DNA from: Chryseobacterium scophthalmum
Lineage (GTDB): Bacteria; Bacteroidota; Bacteroidia; Flavobacteriales; Weeksellaceae
DNA: 64,000 nt
Assembly (NCBI RefSeq): GCF_900143185.1
Contig: NZ_FSRQ01000002.1
Span: 620,001 to 684,000, forward strand
Direction: 5' to 3'
Below, piece after piece: positions 44,808-53,670 of the stretch. Made by a program: the position numbers and the translations under genes. The notes under the pieces are model-generated. The model had not been told where the DNA came from. It was given only the letters and a program-made list of their open reading frames with translations, and did no database searches. Each line of letters starts with the position of its first letter. Position 1 is the stretch's first letter.

Positions 44808-44815
44808 TAAATTTG
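44808..44815 (+). promoter_or_regulatory. -7 box almost touching the nitroreductase start codon
   Basis: TAAATTTG ends only 5 bp before the ATG at 44821. If used, transcription would begin at or next to the start codon and give a leaderless mRNA. Confidence 0.45.
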
Positions 44816-44820
44816 TTGTT

Positions 44821-45450
44821 ATGAATTATTTGGAAGCTTTAAGCAGAAGATATTCTGTGAAAAAATTCAACCCCGAAATGATTATTCCGCAAGATACCCT
44901 TCTCAATATTCTTGAGTCTGGAAAACTGGCGGCAAGCTCATTGGGACTTCAGCCTTATAAAATATTCGTAGTGGAAAGTCTAGAAATGAAGGAGAAGTTA
45001 ATACCGGCTTTCTACAATCCTTCACAAATTTCTACATGTTCACATCTCATTATTTTAGTTTCAAAAAAAAATATTGAAGAGACATATCTTGATGGGTATT
45101 TTAGACACATCTCTGAAGTGCGTCATCAGCCTGTAGAAAGTTTAGATTTATTCAGAAATAGCATTACAGGTCATTTTGGAAGACAAGAACATGATGATAT
45201 TTTAAACTGGGCAGAAAAACAATCTTATATCGTTTTAGCCAATTTAATGTATGCTGCAGCGATTGAAAATATTGATACCTGTCCGATGGAAGGTTTTCGA
45301 CAAGATATCATTGAAGAAATTTTGAATATAGATTCTGAAAAAGAAAAAGTAACAGTTACTTTGGCTTTGGGGTACAGATCAGATGAAGATCAATTCCAAC
45401 ACATGAAAAAAGTAAGAAAACCAAACGAAAAATTGTTTAAATTTATTTAA
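44821..45450 (+). CDS. Nitroreductase-family NAD(P)H-dependent oxidoreductase
   Basis: 209 residues, the normal size for FMN-dependent nitroreductases, which form dimers. The start 'MNYLEALSRRYSVKKFNPE' holds the Arg-Arg/Arg-Tyr-Ser FMN contacts; 'ILESGKLAASSLGLQPYKIFVV' is the second flavin-binding stretch, and 'IDTCPMEGFRQDII' the third. It reduces nitro-compounds or quinones in the cytoplasm; the natural substrate is unknown. It lies 30 bp before nadB and may be cotranscribed with the NAD synthesis genes. Confidence 0.88.
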   Translation: MNYLEALSRRYSVKKFNPEMIIPQDTLLNILESGKLAASSLGLQPYKIFVVESLEMKEKLIPAFYNPSQISTCSHLIILVSKKNIEETYLDGYFRHISEVRHQPVESLDLFRNSITGHFGRQEHDDILNWAEKQSYIVLANLMYAAAIENIDTCPMEGFRQDIIEEILNIDSEKEKVTVTLALGYRSDEDQFQHMKKVRKPNEKLFKFI

Positions 45451-45480
45451 TTATTTAGACGATTGTCTTAAAGCAAGAAT

Positions 45481-47058
45481 ATGATAAAAGCGGATGTATT
45501 AGTGATTGGTTCCGGAATTTCCGGATTATCTTATGCCATAAAAGTTTCAGAACAATTCCCCGATGCCAAAATAATCATTGTAACAAAATCAGACGAAGAC
45601 GAGAGCAATACCAAGTATGCTCAAGGTGGTTTGGCGGTGGTTACCGATTCTAAAAATGATAATTTTGAAAAGCACATCGAAGATACCATGAGAGCCGGCG
45701 ACGGTGAAAACAAACGTGATGTTGTAGAAATGGTCGTAAGAGAAGCTCCTGCAAGATTTAATGAAATTGTAGAGTGGGGCGCCAATTTTGATAAAAAAAA
45801 TGGTGAATTTGCTTTAGGAAGAGAAGGAGGTCATACCGAAAACAGAATTGTACATCACAAAGATATTACCGGTTTTGAAATTGAAAGAGCTTTGCTTCAA
45901 ACGGTTAAAAACAGCCCGAATATAGAAATACTCGATCATCATTACGTAATCGATATCATTACGCAGCACCATGTTCCAGGAAAAGAATTAAATGAAGGTG
46001 AAATTAATTGTTATGGTGCCTATATTTTAGATGAAAAATCAAAATCTATAAAAAAAATCACTTCCAAGATTACGTTGGTAGCTACTGGTGGAGCAGGGCA
46101 TGTTTATAAAAACACAACAAACCCTACCATTGCAACCGGAGACGGAATCGCTTTCGTTGCTCGTGCAAAAGGGAAAGTGACGAATATGCAATATTATCAG
46201 TTTCATCCTACTGCTTTGTATAGCAAAATCGATGGAATGTTGTTTTTAATTTCTGAGGCAGTTCGTGGTGATGGAGCAAAATTGAGGACCAAAAGAGGGG
46301 AGAAGTTTATGCAAAAATATGATGAGAGGGAAGAATTGGCTTCTAGGGATATTGTTGCAAGAGCTATCGACGCAGAAATGAAAATCACAGGTGATGAATA
46401 TGTTGGTCTTGATTGTCGTGAAATGAACCAACAAAAGTTTCTAGAACATTTTCCCAATATTTATAAAAAATGTAAAAGTGAAGGTGTTGACCCTTTTACT
46501 CAGCTTATTCCTGTTGTTCCGGCATGTCATTATCTAATGGGAGGAATTGATGTAGATAAAGATGGGCAATCTTCATTAAATAATTTATTTGCTGTCGGAG
46601 AATGTACCAATTCCGGACTTCATGGAGCAAACAGACTGGCTTCAAACTCTTTATTGGAAGGTTTGGTTTTTGGCCACAATGCAGCAATGAAAACAGTAGA
46701 ATTATTAAAAGAAAATAATTTTAATTTTGATGATTTAAAAGCTGTTCCCGAATGGAATGAAGAAGGAATGAAAATTATTGACGAAATGGTCATTGTGTCT
46801 TACCTTAGAAAACAGCTCCAAGAAATGATGAGCAATCTGGTAGGAATTGTAAGAAGCAATAACAGGCTGAAAATGGCATTGCAGAAACATGCAGAAATTG
46901 CTGCTGCCGTTGACGAAATTTATCATTACTCTATCCTCTCGCCGCAACTTTCAGAATTAAGAAACCTTACAACAGTTGCACATCTGATTATCACCCAATC
47001 GATGGAAATGACTCAAAATAAAGGTGCATTTTATAATAAAGATTTAGTTCAAGCATAA
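45481..47058 (+). CDS. nadB: L-aspartate oxidase
   Basis: 525 residues, normal length. It oxidises aspartate to iminoaspartate with FAD, the first step of de novo NAD synthesis. 'VIGSGISGLSYAIKVSE' is the FAD dinucleotide fold near the N-terminus; 'TKYAQGGLAVV', 'EGGHTENRIVHH', and 'ASNSLLEGLVFG' are family signatures. nadA is not beside it. The next gene is a YhcG-type nuclease and then nadC, so a non-NAD gene is set inside the pathway operon. Confidence 0.95.
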   Translation: MIKADVLVIGSGISGLSYAIKVSEQFPDAKIIIVTKSDEDESNTKYAQGGLAVVTDSKNDNFEKHIEDTMRAGDGENKRDVVEMVVREAPARFNEIVEWGANFDKKNGEFALGREGGHTENRIVHHKDITGFEIERALLQTVKNSPNIEILDHHYVIDIITQHHVPGKELNEGEINCYGAYILDEKSKSIKKITSKITLVATGGAGHVYKNTTNPTIATGDGIAFVARAKGKVTNMQYYQFHPTALYSKIDGMLFLISEAVRGDGAKLRTKRGEKFMQKYDEREELASRDIVARAIDAEMKITGDEYVGLDCREMNQQKFLEHFPNIYKKCKSEGVDPFTQLIPVVPACHYLMGGIDVDKDGQSSLNNLFAVGECTNSGLHGANRLASNSLLEGLVFGHNAAMKTVELLKENNFNFDDLKAVPEWNEEGMKIIDEMVIVSYLRKQLQEMMSNLVGIVRSNNRLKMALQKHAEIAAAVDEIYHYSILSPQLSELRNLTTVAHLIITQSMEMTQNKGAFYNKDLVQA

Positions 47059-47071
47059 AAATCAAGCAATA

Positions 47072-48115
47072 ATGCTAGAAAAAAGCAATGAACAATACAT
47101 AAGTTGGATTTTAGATTTAAAACAAAAAATTCAGCAAAGCCAAATCAAAGCGGCAATTCAGGTAAATTCTGCTCTGATAGAAATGTATTGGGATTTGGGG
47201 AAAGAGATCTCTGAAAGAAATTTTGAAAATAGCTATGGTTCAGGTTTCTTTTCGCAATTAAGCAAAGATCTACGTACAGAATTTCCCGAAATAAAAGGTT
47301 TTTCTGAGAGCAATTTAAAATACTGTAAAAGATTCTACTTATTTTATAATCAGGATGATGAAAATCGTCAACAACTTATTGACGAATTGAGTGATCAGAT
47401 TTTTCTTGTTCCGTGGGGGCATCATGTCACATTAATAACAAAATGTAAAGACCCGAAAGAAGCTCATTTTTATATTAAAAAAACGATAGAAAATGGTTGG
47501 AGCAGAGCAGTTTTGCTCAATATGATTTCAGGAAAACTTATTGATACGCAAGGAAAGGCAATTACCAATTTTTCCAAAACGCTCCCTGATTATGAAAGTG
47601 ATTTAATTCGTGAAACGCTCAAAGATCCCTATATTTTTGATTTCATTAATGTCACAGAGAGCTATAAAGAAAGAGAGCTAGAGAATGCTTTGGTAGAAAA
47701 TATCTCAAAATTTTTAATTGAGCTTGGAAGTGGATTTGCTTTTGTAGGTAAGCAAGTTCAAATATCTGTAGGCAATCAGTCATTTTTTATAGATTTGCTT
47801 TTTTATCACATCAAACTGAAAAGATATGTTGTAATAGAATTGAAAACCGGACATTTCGAACCGGAATTTGCAGGGAAGCTCAACTTCTACGTCACAGCGG
47901 TCGACAAGCAGATGCGGGACGAAAATGACAATGCCACTGTGGGAATGATTATCTGTAAAGACAAAAATAAAATTATTGCAGAATATTCTCTTACCGATCT
48001 GCATAAACCTTTAGGGATTTCTTCTTATGAACTTAAAAAAATATTACCCGAAAATTTAAGATCACATCTTCCATCAATAGAAGATGTTGAAAAAGAATTA
48101 AAAAAATTACAATAA
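47072..48115 (+). CDS. PDDEXK nuclease-domain protein of the YhcG/DUF1016 family
   Basis: 347 residues. N-terminal helical YhcG_N part (about 10-155, 'IEMYWDLGKEISERN', 'GWSRAVLLNMI') and C-terminal PD-(D/E)XK domain with Asp241 in 'SFFIDLLFYH' and Glu256-x-Lys258 in 'VVIELKTGHFEPE'. The family is often found in defence islands and near type I restriction genes, with unclear function. Here it stands between nadB (13 bp) and nadC, whose ATG shares one base with this gene's stop codon. It is complete and intact, with no terminal repeats. Its place suggests cotranslation with nadC or a recent insertion. Confidence 0.88.
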   Translation: MLEKSNEQYISWILDLKQKIQQSQIKAAIQVNSALIEMYWDLGKEISERNFENSYGSGFFSQLSKDLRTEFPEIKGFSESNLKYCKRFYLFYNQDDENRQQLIDELSDQIFLVPWGHHVTLITKCKDPKEAHFYIKKTIENGWSRAVLLNMISGKLIDTQGKAITNFSKTLPDYESDLIRETLKDPYIFDFINVTESYKERELENALVENISKFLIELGSGFAFVGKQVQISVGNQSFFIDLLFYHIKLKRYVVIELKTGHFEPEFAGKLNFYVTAVDKQMRDENDNATVGMIICKDKNKIIAEYSLTDLHKPLGISSYELKKILPENLRSHLPSIEDVEKELKKLQ

Positions 48116-48975
48116 TGAAAAGACCAAGCTACGCTACAGATAAAGTTTTAAAGCAGTTCATAAAAAATGCTTTAGAAGAAGACATTCAGGATGGAGATCA
48201 CTCTACTTTGTCTACAATTCCTAAAGATCTTCAGCAAAGTGCAAAACTTTTGGTAAAAGAAAACTGTATTTTGGCAGGCGTTGAGCTGGCTGAAATTATT
48301 TTTAAAACTTTTGATAAAAATTTAGTAGTTGAAAATTACATTAAAGACGGTGACGTTGCAAAAGCAGGCGACATCGCTTTTATTGTAACAGGAAGTGCTA
48401 GATCAATTCTTTCAACGGAAAGATTAGTTCTCAATTGTATGCAGAGAATGAGTGGGATCGCTACATTAACTCATGATTGGGATTCTAGATTAATCGGTAC
48501 AAAAACAAAACTTTTAGATACGCGAAAAACCACACCTAATTTCAGAGTTTGTGAAAAATGGGCAGTTGCTATCGGTGGCGGAACCAATCATAGATACGGT
48601 TTGTACGATATGATTATGTTGAAAGACAATCATATAGATTATAACGGGAGCATTACCAACGCCGTAAAAATGGCAAAAGACTATGTGAAAAAGTCGAAGA
48701 AAAAACTGAAGATCGAGGTCGAAACCAGAAATCTTGAAGAAGTACAGGAAGCGATCAATGCAAAGGTTGATAGAATTATGCTCGACAATATGGATGTTGC
48801 CACAATGAAAAAAGCAGTTAAGCTAATCGATGGCTCTTGTGAGAGCGAAGCTTCTGGTGGAATTACAAGAGATCAGCTGAAAGATATTGCTACCACAGGA
48901 GTTACTTTTATCTCTGTAGGAGCGCTTACTCATTCTGCTAATAATATCGATTTAAGTTTAAAAGCTGTTATGTAA
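48115..48975 (+). CDS. nadC: Nicotinate-nucleotide pyrophosphorylase (quinolinate phosphoribosyltransferase)
   Basis: 286 residues, normal length. It makes nicotinate mononucleotide from quinolinate and PRPP. Typical stretches: 'RMSGIATLTHDW', 'LLDTRKTTPNFR', 'GGGTNHRYGLYDMIMLKDNH' and 'ASGGITRDQLKDIATTGV'. Together with nadB it covers two of three de novo NAD steps; nadA must be elsewhere. The start codon overlaps the preceding nuclease gene by one base (TAATG), so its translation may depend on that gene. Confidence 0.95.
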   Translation: MKRPSYATDKVLKQFIKNALEEDIQDGDHSTLSTIPKDLQQSAKLLVKENCILAGVELAEIIFKTFDKNLVVENYIKDGDVAKAGDIAFIVTGSARSILSTERLVLNCMQRMSGIATLTHDWDSRLIGTKTKLLDTRKTTPNFRVCEKWAVAIGGGTNHRYGLYDMIMLKDNHIDYNGSITNAVKMAKDYVKKSKKKLKIEVETRNLEEVQEAINAKVDRIMLDNMDVATMKKAVKLIDGSCESEASGGITRDQLKDIATTGVTFISVGALTHSANNIDLSLKAVM

Positions 48976-49187
48976 AACATTATATTTTTAATAAAAACAA
49001 AGGTATTTTGTTAAAAATTAAATAATATGATTTTTTTCACCCCATAATTCGATTTTTGTATTTTGTTCTGAAAATCAGCAAATTAAGCTTTGTTAAGAAT
49101 AGTTAAAAATTAACATTCAGTTAATAATAGTTAAATTTTATTTGTCGAATTTTGCATAAAATTTAATTCTAACTATTACTTACGATT

Positions 49188-51920
49188 ATGAAATTAATCA
49201 ACAAATCGATGCTAACTGTGATGATCTCACTTTCTACAGCTAGTGTTTATTATGCACAACAGGTTAAAGATACCGTTAGGGACGAAAGATCCAAGGATAT
49301 TGAAACTGTTGTACTTACAGGTGTTGCCGATCTTGCTAAAGATAGAAAAACACCGGTTGCTGTTTCTACAATTAAAGAAGCACAAATTGTTGAAAGATTA
49401 GGAAATCAAGAATTTCCGGAAATCTTAAAATCCACACCATCAATTTATGCTGCAAAAGGCGGAGGAGGTTTTGGTGATGGTCGTATGAATATCCGTGGTT
49501 TCGATACCAATAATACTGCTGTAATGATTAACGGTGTACCTGTAAATGGTATGGAAGACGGAGCTGTTTATTGGAGTAACTGGTTAGGTCTTTCAGACGT
49601 AACTTCTGCAATGCAGATTCAAAGAGGTTTAGGATCTTCTAAATTAGCAATTGCTTCTGTAGGGGGAACAGTAAACATCGTAACAAGAGCTGCTGACAAG
49701 AAAAGAGAAGGAAATGTAATGCTTGGTGTTGGTAATGATGGTTATTTAAAAACTTTATTTTCATACAATACTGGTAAATCGGATAAAGGATGGTCTACAT
49801 CATTCTTAATGTCGAGAACTGCAGGAGCTACTTATATTGATGGGTCAGATTTTGAAGCATATAACTATTATTTTGCTTTAGGTTATCAGCCTAATGAAAA
49901 GCACGATTTCCAATTTACTTTTACAGGAGCACCACAATGGCACATGCAGAACTTTCAAAGTTCAATCGCAAACTTCATTAAATATGGTGAAGATGGTGAG
50001 CCAAATAGAAGATACAACTCAAACTGGGGTTATATGAATGGAGATATAATGTCTCAATCAATCAACTTCTATAGCAAGCCTGTTGCCTCTGTTAACTGGG
50101 ATTGGAAAATTTCTGAAAGATCAAAATTATCTACTGTTATTTACGGATCTTGGGGTAGAGGTGGTGGTACCGGTGTTATCGGTAGTGTCAATGGTACAAA
50201 CATCAACAGTTTAGGTAAAACATCAGATGGTTTAATTAGATTTGATGATATTGCTAGATGGAATCAAGGACAGAATGTAATTTGGGATCCTAACGTAGCA
50301 AATAATACAGGTGTTAACAAAATCAACACAACTCCTGGTGTAGCAACAAGAACAAATGGTCTTGTTAGAAGAGCAAGTATCAACTCTCACGACTGGTATG
50401 GTTTGCTATCTAATTTCCAACATAAAATCAATGAAAACTGGAATTTTTCAGGAGGTATTGATTTGAGATATTATTATGGATATCACCCAGGAGTTTTAAC
50501 AGAACTTTGGGGTAATAACAAATATATTGAGAAAGATAACATGAATATTCCTGGTGGATACGATGTTACTTTAGTTCAAAACCCTGCTCCTTCTGCGAAT
50601 CCTTTTGTAAAGTCTGTAAAAGATCAAAATCAGATTGTTTATAGAAACTATGATGGGCAAGTTCTTTGGGGAGGTGTTTTCGGACAATTAGAATATTCAA
50701 AAGATAAAATTTCAGCATTCATTCAAGGTTCTGCTTCAGAGCAAGGATACAAAAGAATTGATAACTGGTTAAAAGATGGTGCTATTCAACAAGGGCAGGT
50801 TGTTACTCAAAAAACAGATACTAAATTCCTTTTTGGATTCAACGCAAAAGCAGGAATTAACTATAATATAGATGAGCAACACAATGTTTTTGCAAACGTC
50901 GGTTATTATTCTAAACAGCCACTTTTTAACTCAGTTTATAATGCACCACTTGCTGCTGCTTCAGGTACTAATCCCTTAGTTAATACGCCGGATGGTAGAG
51001 CACAGGGAAGTCAGCAAATTGTAAATCCATTATTAACTAATGAAAAAATTGCTTCTGCAGAATTAGGATATGGTTTCAGAAGTAAAATGTTTACTGCAAA
51101 TGTAAACCTTTACTACACTTCTTGGAAAGACAGATATCAGAGATTTACGAACTTACCAAATATTCCAATCAACCCTACTTTACCTGCAACAGGTACAAAT
51201 GTATATACAAGACCTTTTGCTAATTTAACAGGGATTGAAGAAATTCACATGGGAGTAGAATTTGAGGGAACATTAAAAGTAACTGATTATTTATCTTTCA
51301 ACGGAATGTTTTCAATCGGTAATTGGGAATACAAAGGTAATCCTAATGGAACTTTATACGATGAAAACGGAACTCCAATTAGCTTTAATGGAAATACAGA
51401 AGTGAGCTTTGCTTTAGATGGAGTAAAAGTTTCCGATGCTGCTCAAACAACGGCTGCTTTAGGATTTACACTAAAACCAGTAAAACAACTTAGTGTATTT
51501 GCAAACTGGAATTACTATGATAACTATTATGGGCTAATCAATTTCGCTGATGTATATGTAAGACCTAATGGAACTACTACCAATAATGGAACTAAAGGGG
51601 CTTTAGAGTATCCAAGTTATAACTTGTTTGATCTAGGTTTATCTTACACATTTAATGTAGGTAAAAACCAAAGATTAGTACTTACAGGTAATGTTTATAA
51701 CTTATTTGATACTACATATATTTCTGATGGTAAATCTTCTACGCACGTTAAAGATTTAGCAGACTTCAAAACTGCAACCAATACAGATGCACAAGCACAA
51801 GCAGCATATAATACTTATATTAATAATCCGCAAAACTTCTACAAAGGTTTAGATACAAGTAATACTGTTTATTTCGGTTTCGGTAGAACTTGGGCGGCGT
51901 CTATTGCATTCAAATTCTAA
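49188..51920 (+). CDS. TonB-dependent receptor
   Basis: 910 residues. Signal peptide about 1-23 (ends VYYAQ), no carboxypeptidase-like domain, a plug domain starting 'IETVVLTGVADLAKDRKTPVAVS' in the manner of TonB-box receptors, with 'RMNIRGFDTNNTAVMINGVPVNGMED' split over the plug, and a barrel ending 'AASIAFKF'. No lipoprotein partner lies next to it. Substrate unknown; Gly-rich and aromatic barrel loops give no hint. A 212-bp leader region rich in TTAA repeats lies before it and a terminator after it. Confidence 0.9.
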   Translation: MKLINKSMLTVMISLSTASVYYAQQVKDTVRDERSKDIETVVLTGVADLAKDRKTPVAVSTIKEAQIVERLGNQEFPEILKSTPSIYAAKGGGGFGDGRMNIRGFDTNNTAVMINGVPVNGMEDGAVYWSNWLGLSDVTSAMQIQRGLGSSKLAIASVGGTVNIVTRAADKKREGNVMLGVGNDGYLKTLFSYNTGKSDKGWSTSFLMSRTAGATYIDGSDFEAYNYYFALGYQPNEKHDFQFTFTGAPQWHMQNFQSSIANFIKYGEDGEPNRRYNSNWGYMNGDIMSQSINFYSKPVASVNWDWKISERSKLSTVIYGSWGRGGGTGVIGSVNGTNINSLGKTSDGLIRFDDIARWNQGQNVIWDPNVANNTGVNKINTTPGVATRTNGLVRRASINSHDWYGLLSNFQHKINENWNFSGGIDLRYYYGYHPGVLTELWGNNKYIEKDNMNIPGGYDVTLVQNPAPSANPFVKSVKDQNQIVYRNYDGQVLWGGVFGQLEYSKDKISAFIQGSASEQGYKRIDNWLKDGAIQQGQVVTQKTDTKFLFGFNAKAGINYNIDEQHNVFANVGYYSKQPLFNSVYNAPLAAASGTNPLVNTPDGRAQGSQQIVNPLLTNEKIASAELGYGFRSKMFTANVNLYYTSWKDRYQRFTNLPNIPINPTLPATGTNVYTRPFANLTGIEEIHMGVEFEGTLKVTDYLSFNGMFSIGNWEYKGNPNGTLYDENGTPISFNGNTEVSFALDGVKVSDAAQTTAALGFTLKPVKQLSVFANWNYYDNYYGLINFADVYVRPNGTTTNNGTKGALEYPSYNLFDLGLSYTFNVGKNQRLVLTGNVYNLFDTTYISDGKSSTHVKDLADFKTATNTDAQAQAAYNTYINNPQNFYKGLDTSNTVYFGFGRTWAASIAFKF

Positions 51921-51943
51921 TAATTTAAAACTTATTACATATC

Positions 51944-51973
51944 AAATCCCAGCTTTATCGCTGGGATTTTTTT
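51944..51973 (+). terminator. Intrinsic terminator of the TonB receptor gene
   Basis: AAATCCCAGC (51944-51953) pairs perfectly with GCTGGGATTT (51960-51969); a T-run follows. Confidence 0.85.
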
Positions 51974-51980
51974 ATATTTG
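51973..51980 (+). promoter_or_regulatory. -7 promoter box of the small membrane protein-asd genes
   Basis: TATATTTG matches TAnnTTTG exactly, touching the end of the preceding terminator and 29 bp before the ATG at 52010. Confidence 0.55.
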
Positions 51981-52009
51981 TATACTTTAAAAATAGAAAA
52001 AATAGAAGT

Positions 52010-52447
52010 ATGGATTTTTACAAGATTTTATTGAGCGCTCATAAAGGATTTGCCTATTTGGAACTCGGATTAACAGCACTATTCATCGTCGCTTTATTAA
52101 CCGTAATGTTCGGATATAGCGGGAAAGTAAACAAGTTACTGAAGAAAGTTACTTTATTTACAATGATCTTCTTCCACGTTCAGTTTACACTTGGAGTAAT
52201 TATGCTAATAACATCTCCAGGCTTAAAAGTTGTTTTATCAGCTGGAACATTAATGAGTGATGCGTATTCAAGATTTCAATATGTAGAACATCCATTTTCT
52301 ATGTTAATTGCTGCAGTTTTGATGACCATCATCAACAAAAAAGTAAAATCTAATGATACCATTTCTTTAGGAATTGTAATCATGGGATTGATTGCAGTAG
52401 GTTTATTTGCTTTTGCATTTCCATGGACAAGAGTCTTTGGAGCTTAA
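52010..52447 (+). CDS. Four-helix membrane protein of unknown function, 145 aa
   Basis: 145 residues with four membrane helices (about 15-36, 48-68, 95-109 and 119-138). His11, His56 ('IFFHVQF') and His94 ('YVEHPFS') lie in or near helices, which could bind haem or metal; this is only a suggestion. I do not recognise the family, though similar proteins are common in flavobacteria. It lies 29 bp before asd and probably shares its transcript. Confidence 0.75.
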   Translation: MDFYKILLSAHKGFAYLELGLTALFIVALLTVMFGYSGKVNKLLKKVTLFTMIFFHVQFTLGVIMLITSPGLKVVLSAGTLMSDAYSRFQYVEHPFSMLIAAVLMTIINKKVKSNDTISLGIVIMGLIAVGLFAFAFPWTRVFGA

Positions 52448-52476
52448 TTATATTAACTTAATTTTTTTAAACAACA

Positions 52477-53469
52477 ATGAAAGTAGCTGTAGTAGGTTCA
52501 ACAGGAATGGTTGGACAAGTGATGCTTAAAGTTCTCGAAGAGAGAAATTTCCCTGTAACAGAATTAATTCCGGTAGCTTCGGAAAGATCTATTGGTAAAC
52601 AGGTGAAGTATAAACAGGTAGATTATACTATCGTAAGCATCGACGACGCTATAGCTGCCAAACCTGATATTGCAATTTTCTCTGCAGGAGGCGATACTTC
52701 TTTAGAATACGCTCCCAAATTTGCTGAAGCAGGAATTACCGTAATCGATAATTCTTCAGCTTGGAGAATGGATCCAACTAAAAAATTAGTTGTTCCGGAA
52801 ATCAATGCTGATGTTTTAACAAAAGAAGACAAAATTATTGCAAATCCAAACTGTTCTACCATTCAGTTGGTAATGGTTTTAGGTCCATTGAATAAAAAAT
52901 ACGACTTAAAAAGAGTCATTGTTTCTACCTATCAGTCTGTAACAGGTACAGGAAAAGCTGCTGTAGATCAGTTGAACGGAGAGATCAGCGGAGACGATTC
53001 TGTAGCTAAAGTTTATCCTTATCAGATCTTCAAAAATGCATTGCCACATTGTGATGTATTTTCGGATGATGATTACACTAAAGAAGAAATTAAATTAATG
53101 AAAGAGCCTAAAAAGATTTTAGGTGACGATACATTCAATTTAACGGCAACTGCAGTAAGAGTTCCTGTACAGGGAGGTCACTCTGAAAGTGTAAATATCG
53201 AATTTGAAAACGAATTTGAATTGGATGAGGTAAGAAAAATCTTATCTGAAACTCCGGGAGTTGTAGTAATGGATAACGTAAAAAACAATGAATATCCTAT
53301 GCCGTTCTATTCAGAAGGGAAAGACGAAGTTTTCGTCGGAAGAATCAGAAGAGATCTCTCACAACCGAAAACACTTAACCTCTGGATTGTAGCAGACAAT
53401 CTGCGAAAAGGCGCTGCCACCAACGCAGTACAGATTGCAGAATACTTAGTAGCAAACAACTTAGTATAA
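52477..53469 (+). CDS. asd: Aspartate-semialdehyde dehydrogenase
   Basis: 330 residues, normal length. It reduces aspartyl phosphate with NADPH in the path to lysine, threonine, methionine and diaminopimelate. Rossmann start 'MKVAVVGSTGMVGQVML', the catalytic Cys126 in 'ANPNCSTIQL', 'SAWRMDP', and 'VRVPVQGGHSESVNIEF' with the His of the active site. Cytoplasmic. A terminator-like hairpin follows. Confidence 0.95.
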   Translation: MKVAVVGSTGMVGQVMLKVLEERNFPVTELIPVASERSIGKQVKYKQVDYTIVSIDDAIAAKPDIAIFSAGGDTSLEYAPKFAEAGITVIDNSSAWRMDPTKKLVVPEINADVLTKEDKIIANPNCSTIQLVMVLGPLNKKYDLKRVIVSTYQSVTGTGKAAVDQLNGEISGDDSVAKVYPYQIFKNALPHCDVFSDDDYTKEEIKLMKEPKKILGDDTFNLTATAVRVPVQGGHSESVNIEFENEFELDEVRKILSETPGVVVMDNVKNNEYPMPFYSEGKDEVFVGRIRRDLSQPKTLNLWIVADNLRKGAATNAVQIAEYLVANNLV

Positions 53470-53482
53470 ACTAACAAAAAAG

Positions 53483-53512
53483 AAAAGAGTCTCCAAAAGA
53501 GATTCTTTTTTT
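53483..53512 (+). terminator. Intrinsic terminator of asd
   Basis: An 11-bp stem (53483-53493 with 53499-53509, one G-U pair) followed by a T-run. Confidence 0.7.
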
Positions 53513-53558
53513 TATCAAATAATTTTAAGTTATTGGTTTTAGTTGCTGGTTTTAATAA

Positions 53559-53602
53559 GCCCTGAAAGGACGACTTAACAAAGGATAGGATAGAGTCCTA
53601 TC
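53559..53602. repeat. Dispersed-repeat-like element with two small hairpins
   Basis: CCT-GAA-AGG (53561-53569) is followed 14 bp later by GATAGGA-TAGAG-TCCTATC (53584-53602). The order resembles an intergenic repeat I recall from other flavobacterial genomes; only one copy is in this window, so the repeat nature is from memory. Confidence 0.4.
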
Positions 53603-53670
53603 AAAAAAACAACGGTTTACCAATATTAATGGTTCAGATAAATAATGAACATTAAATATCAAGACAAAAA

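Noticed and set aside
47072..48115. Considered whether the YhcG-type gene is a mobile element
   Set aside because: No terminal inverted repeats, target duplication or transposase beside it; treated as an ordinary gene in an odd place.
53559..53602. Considered as a CRISPR-like repeat
   Set aside because: Only single hairpins with no regular spacing or spacers; no CRISPR array is seen anywhere in the window.
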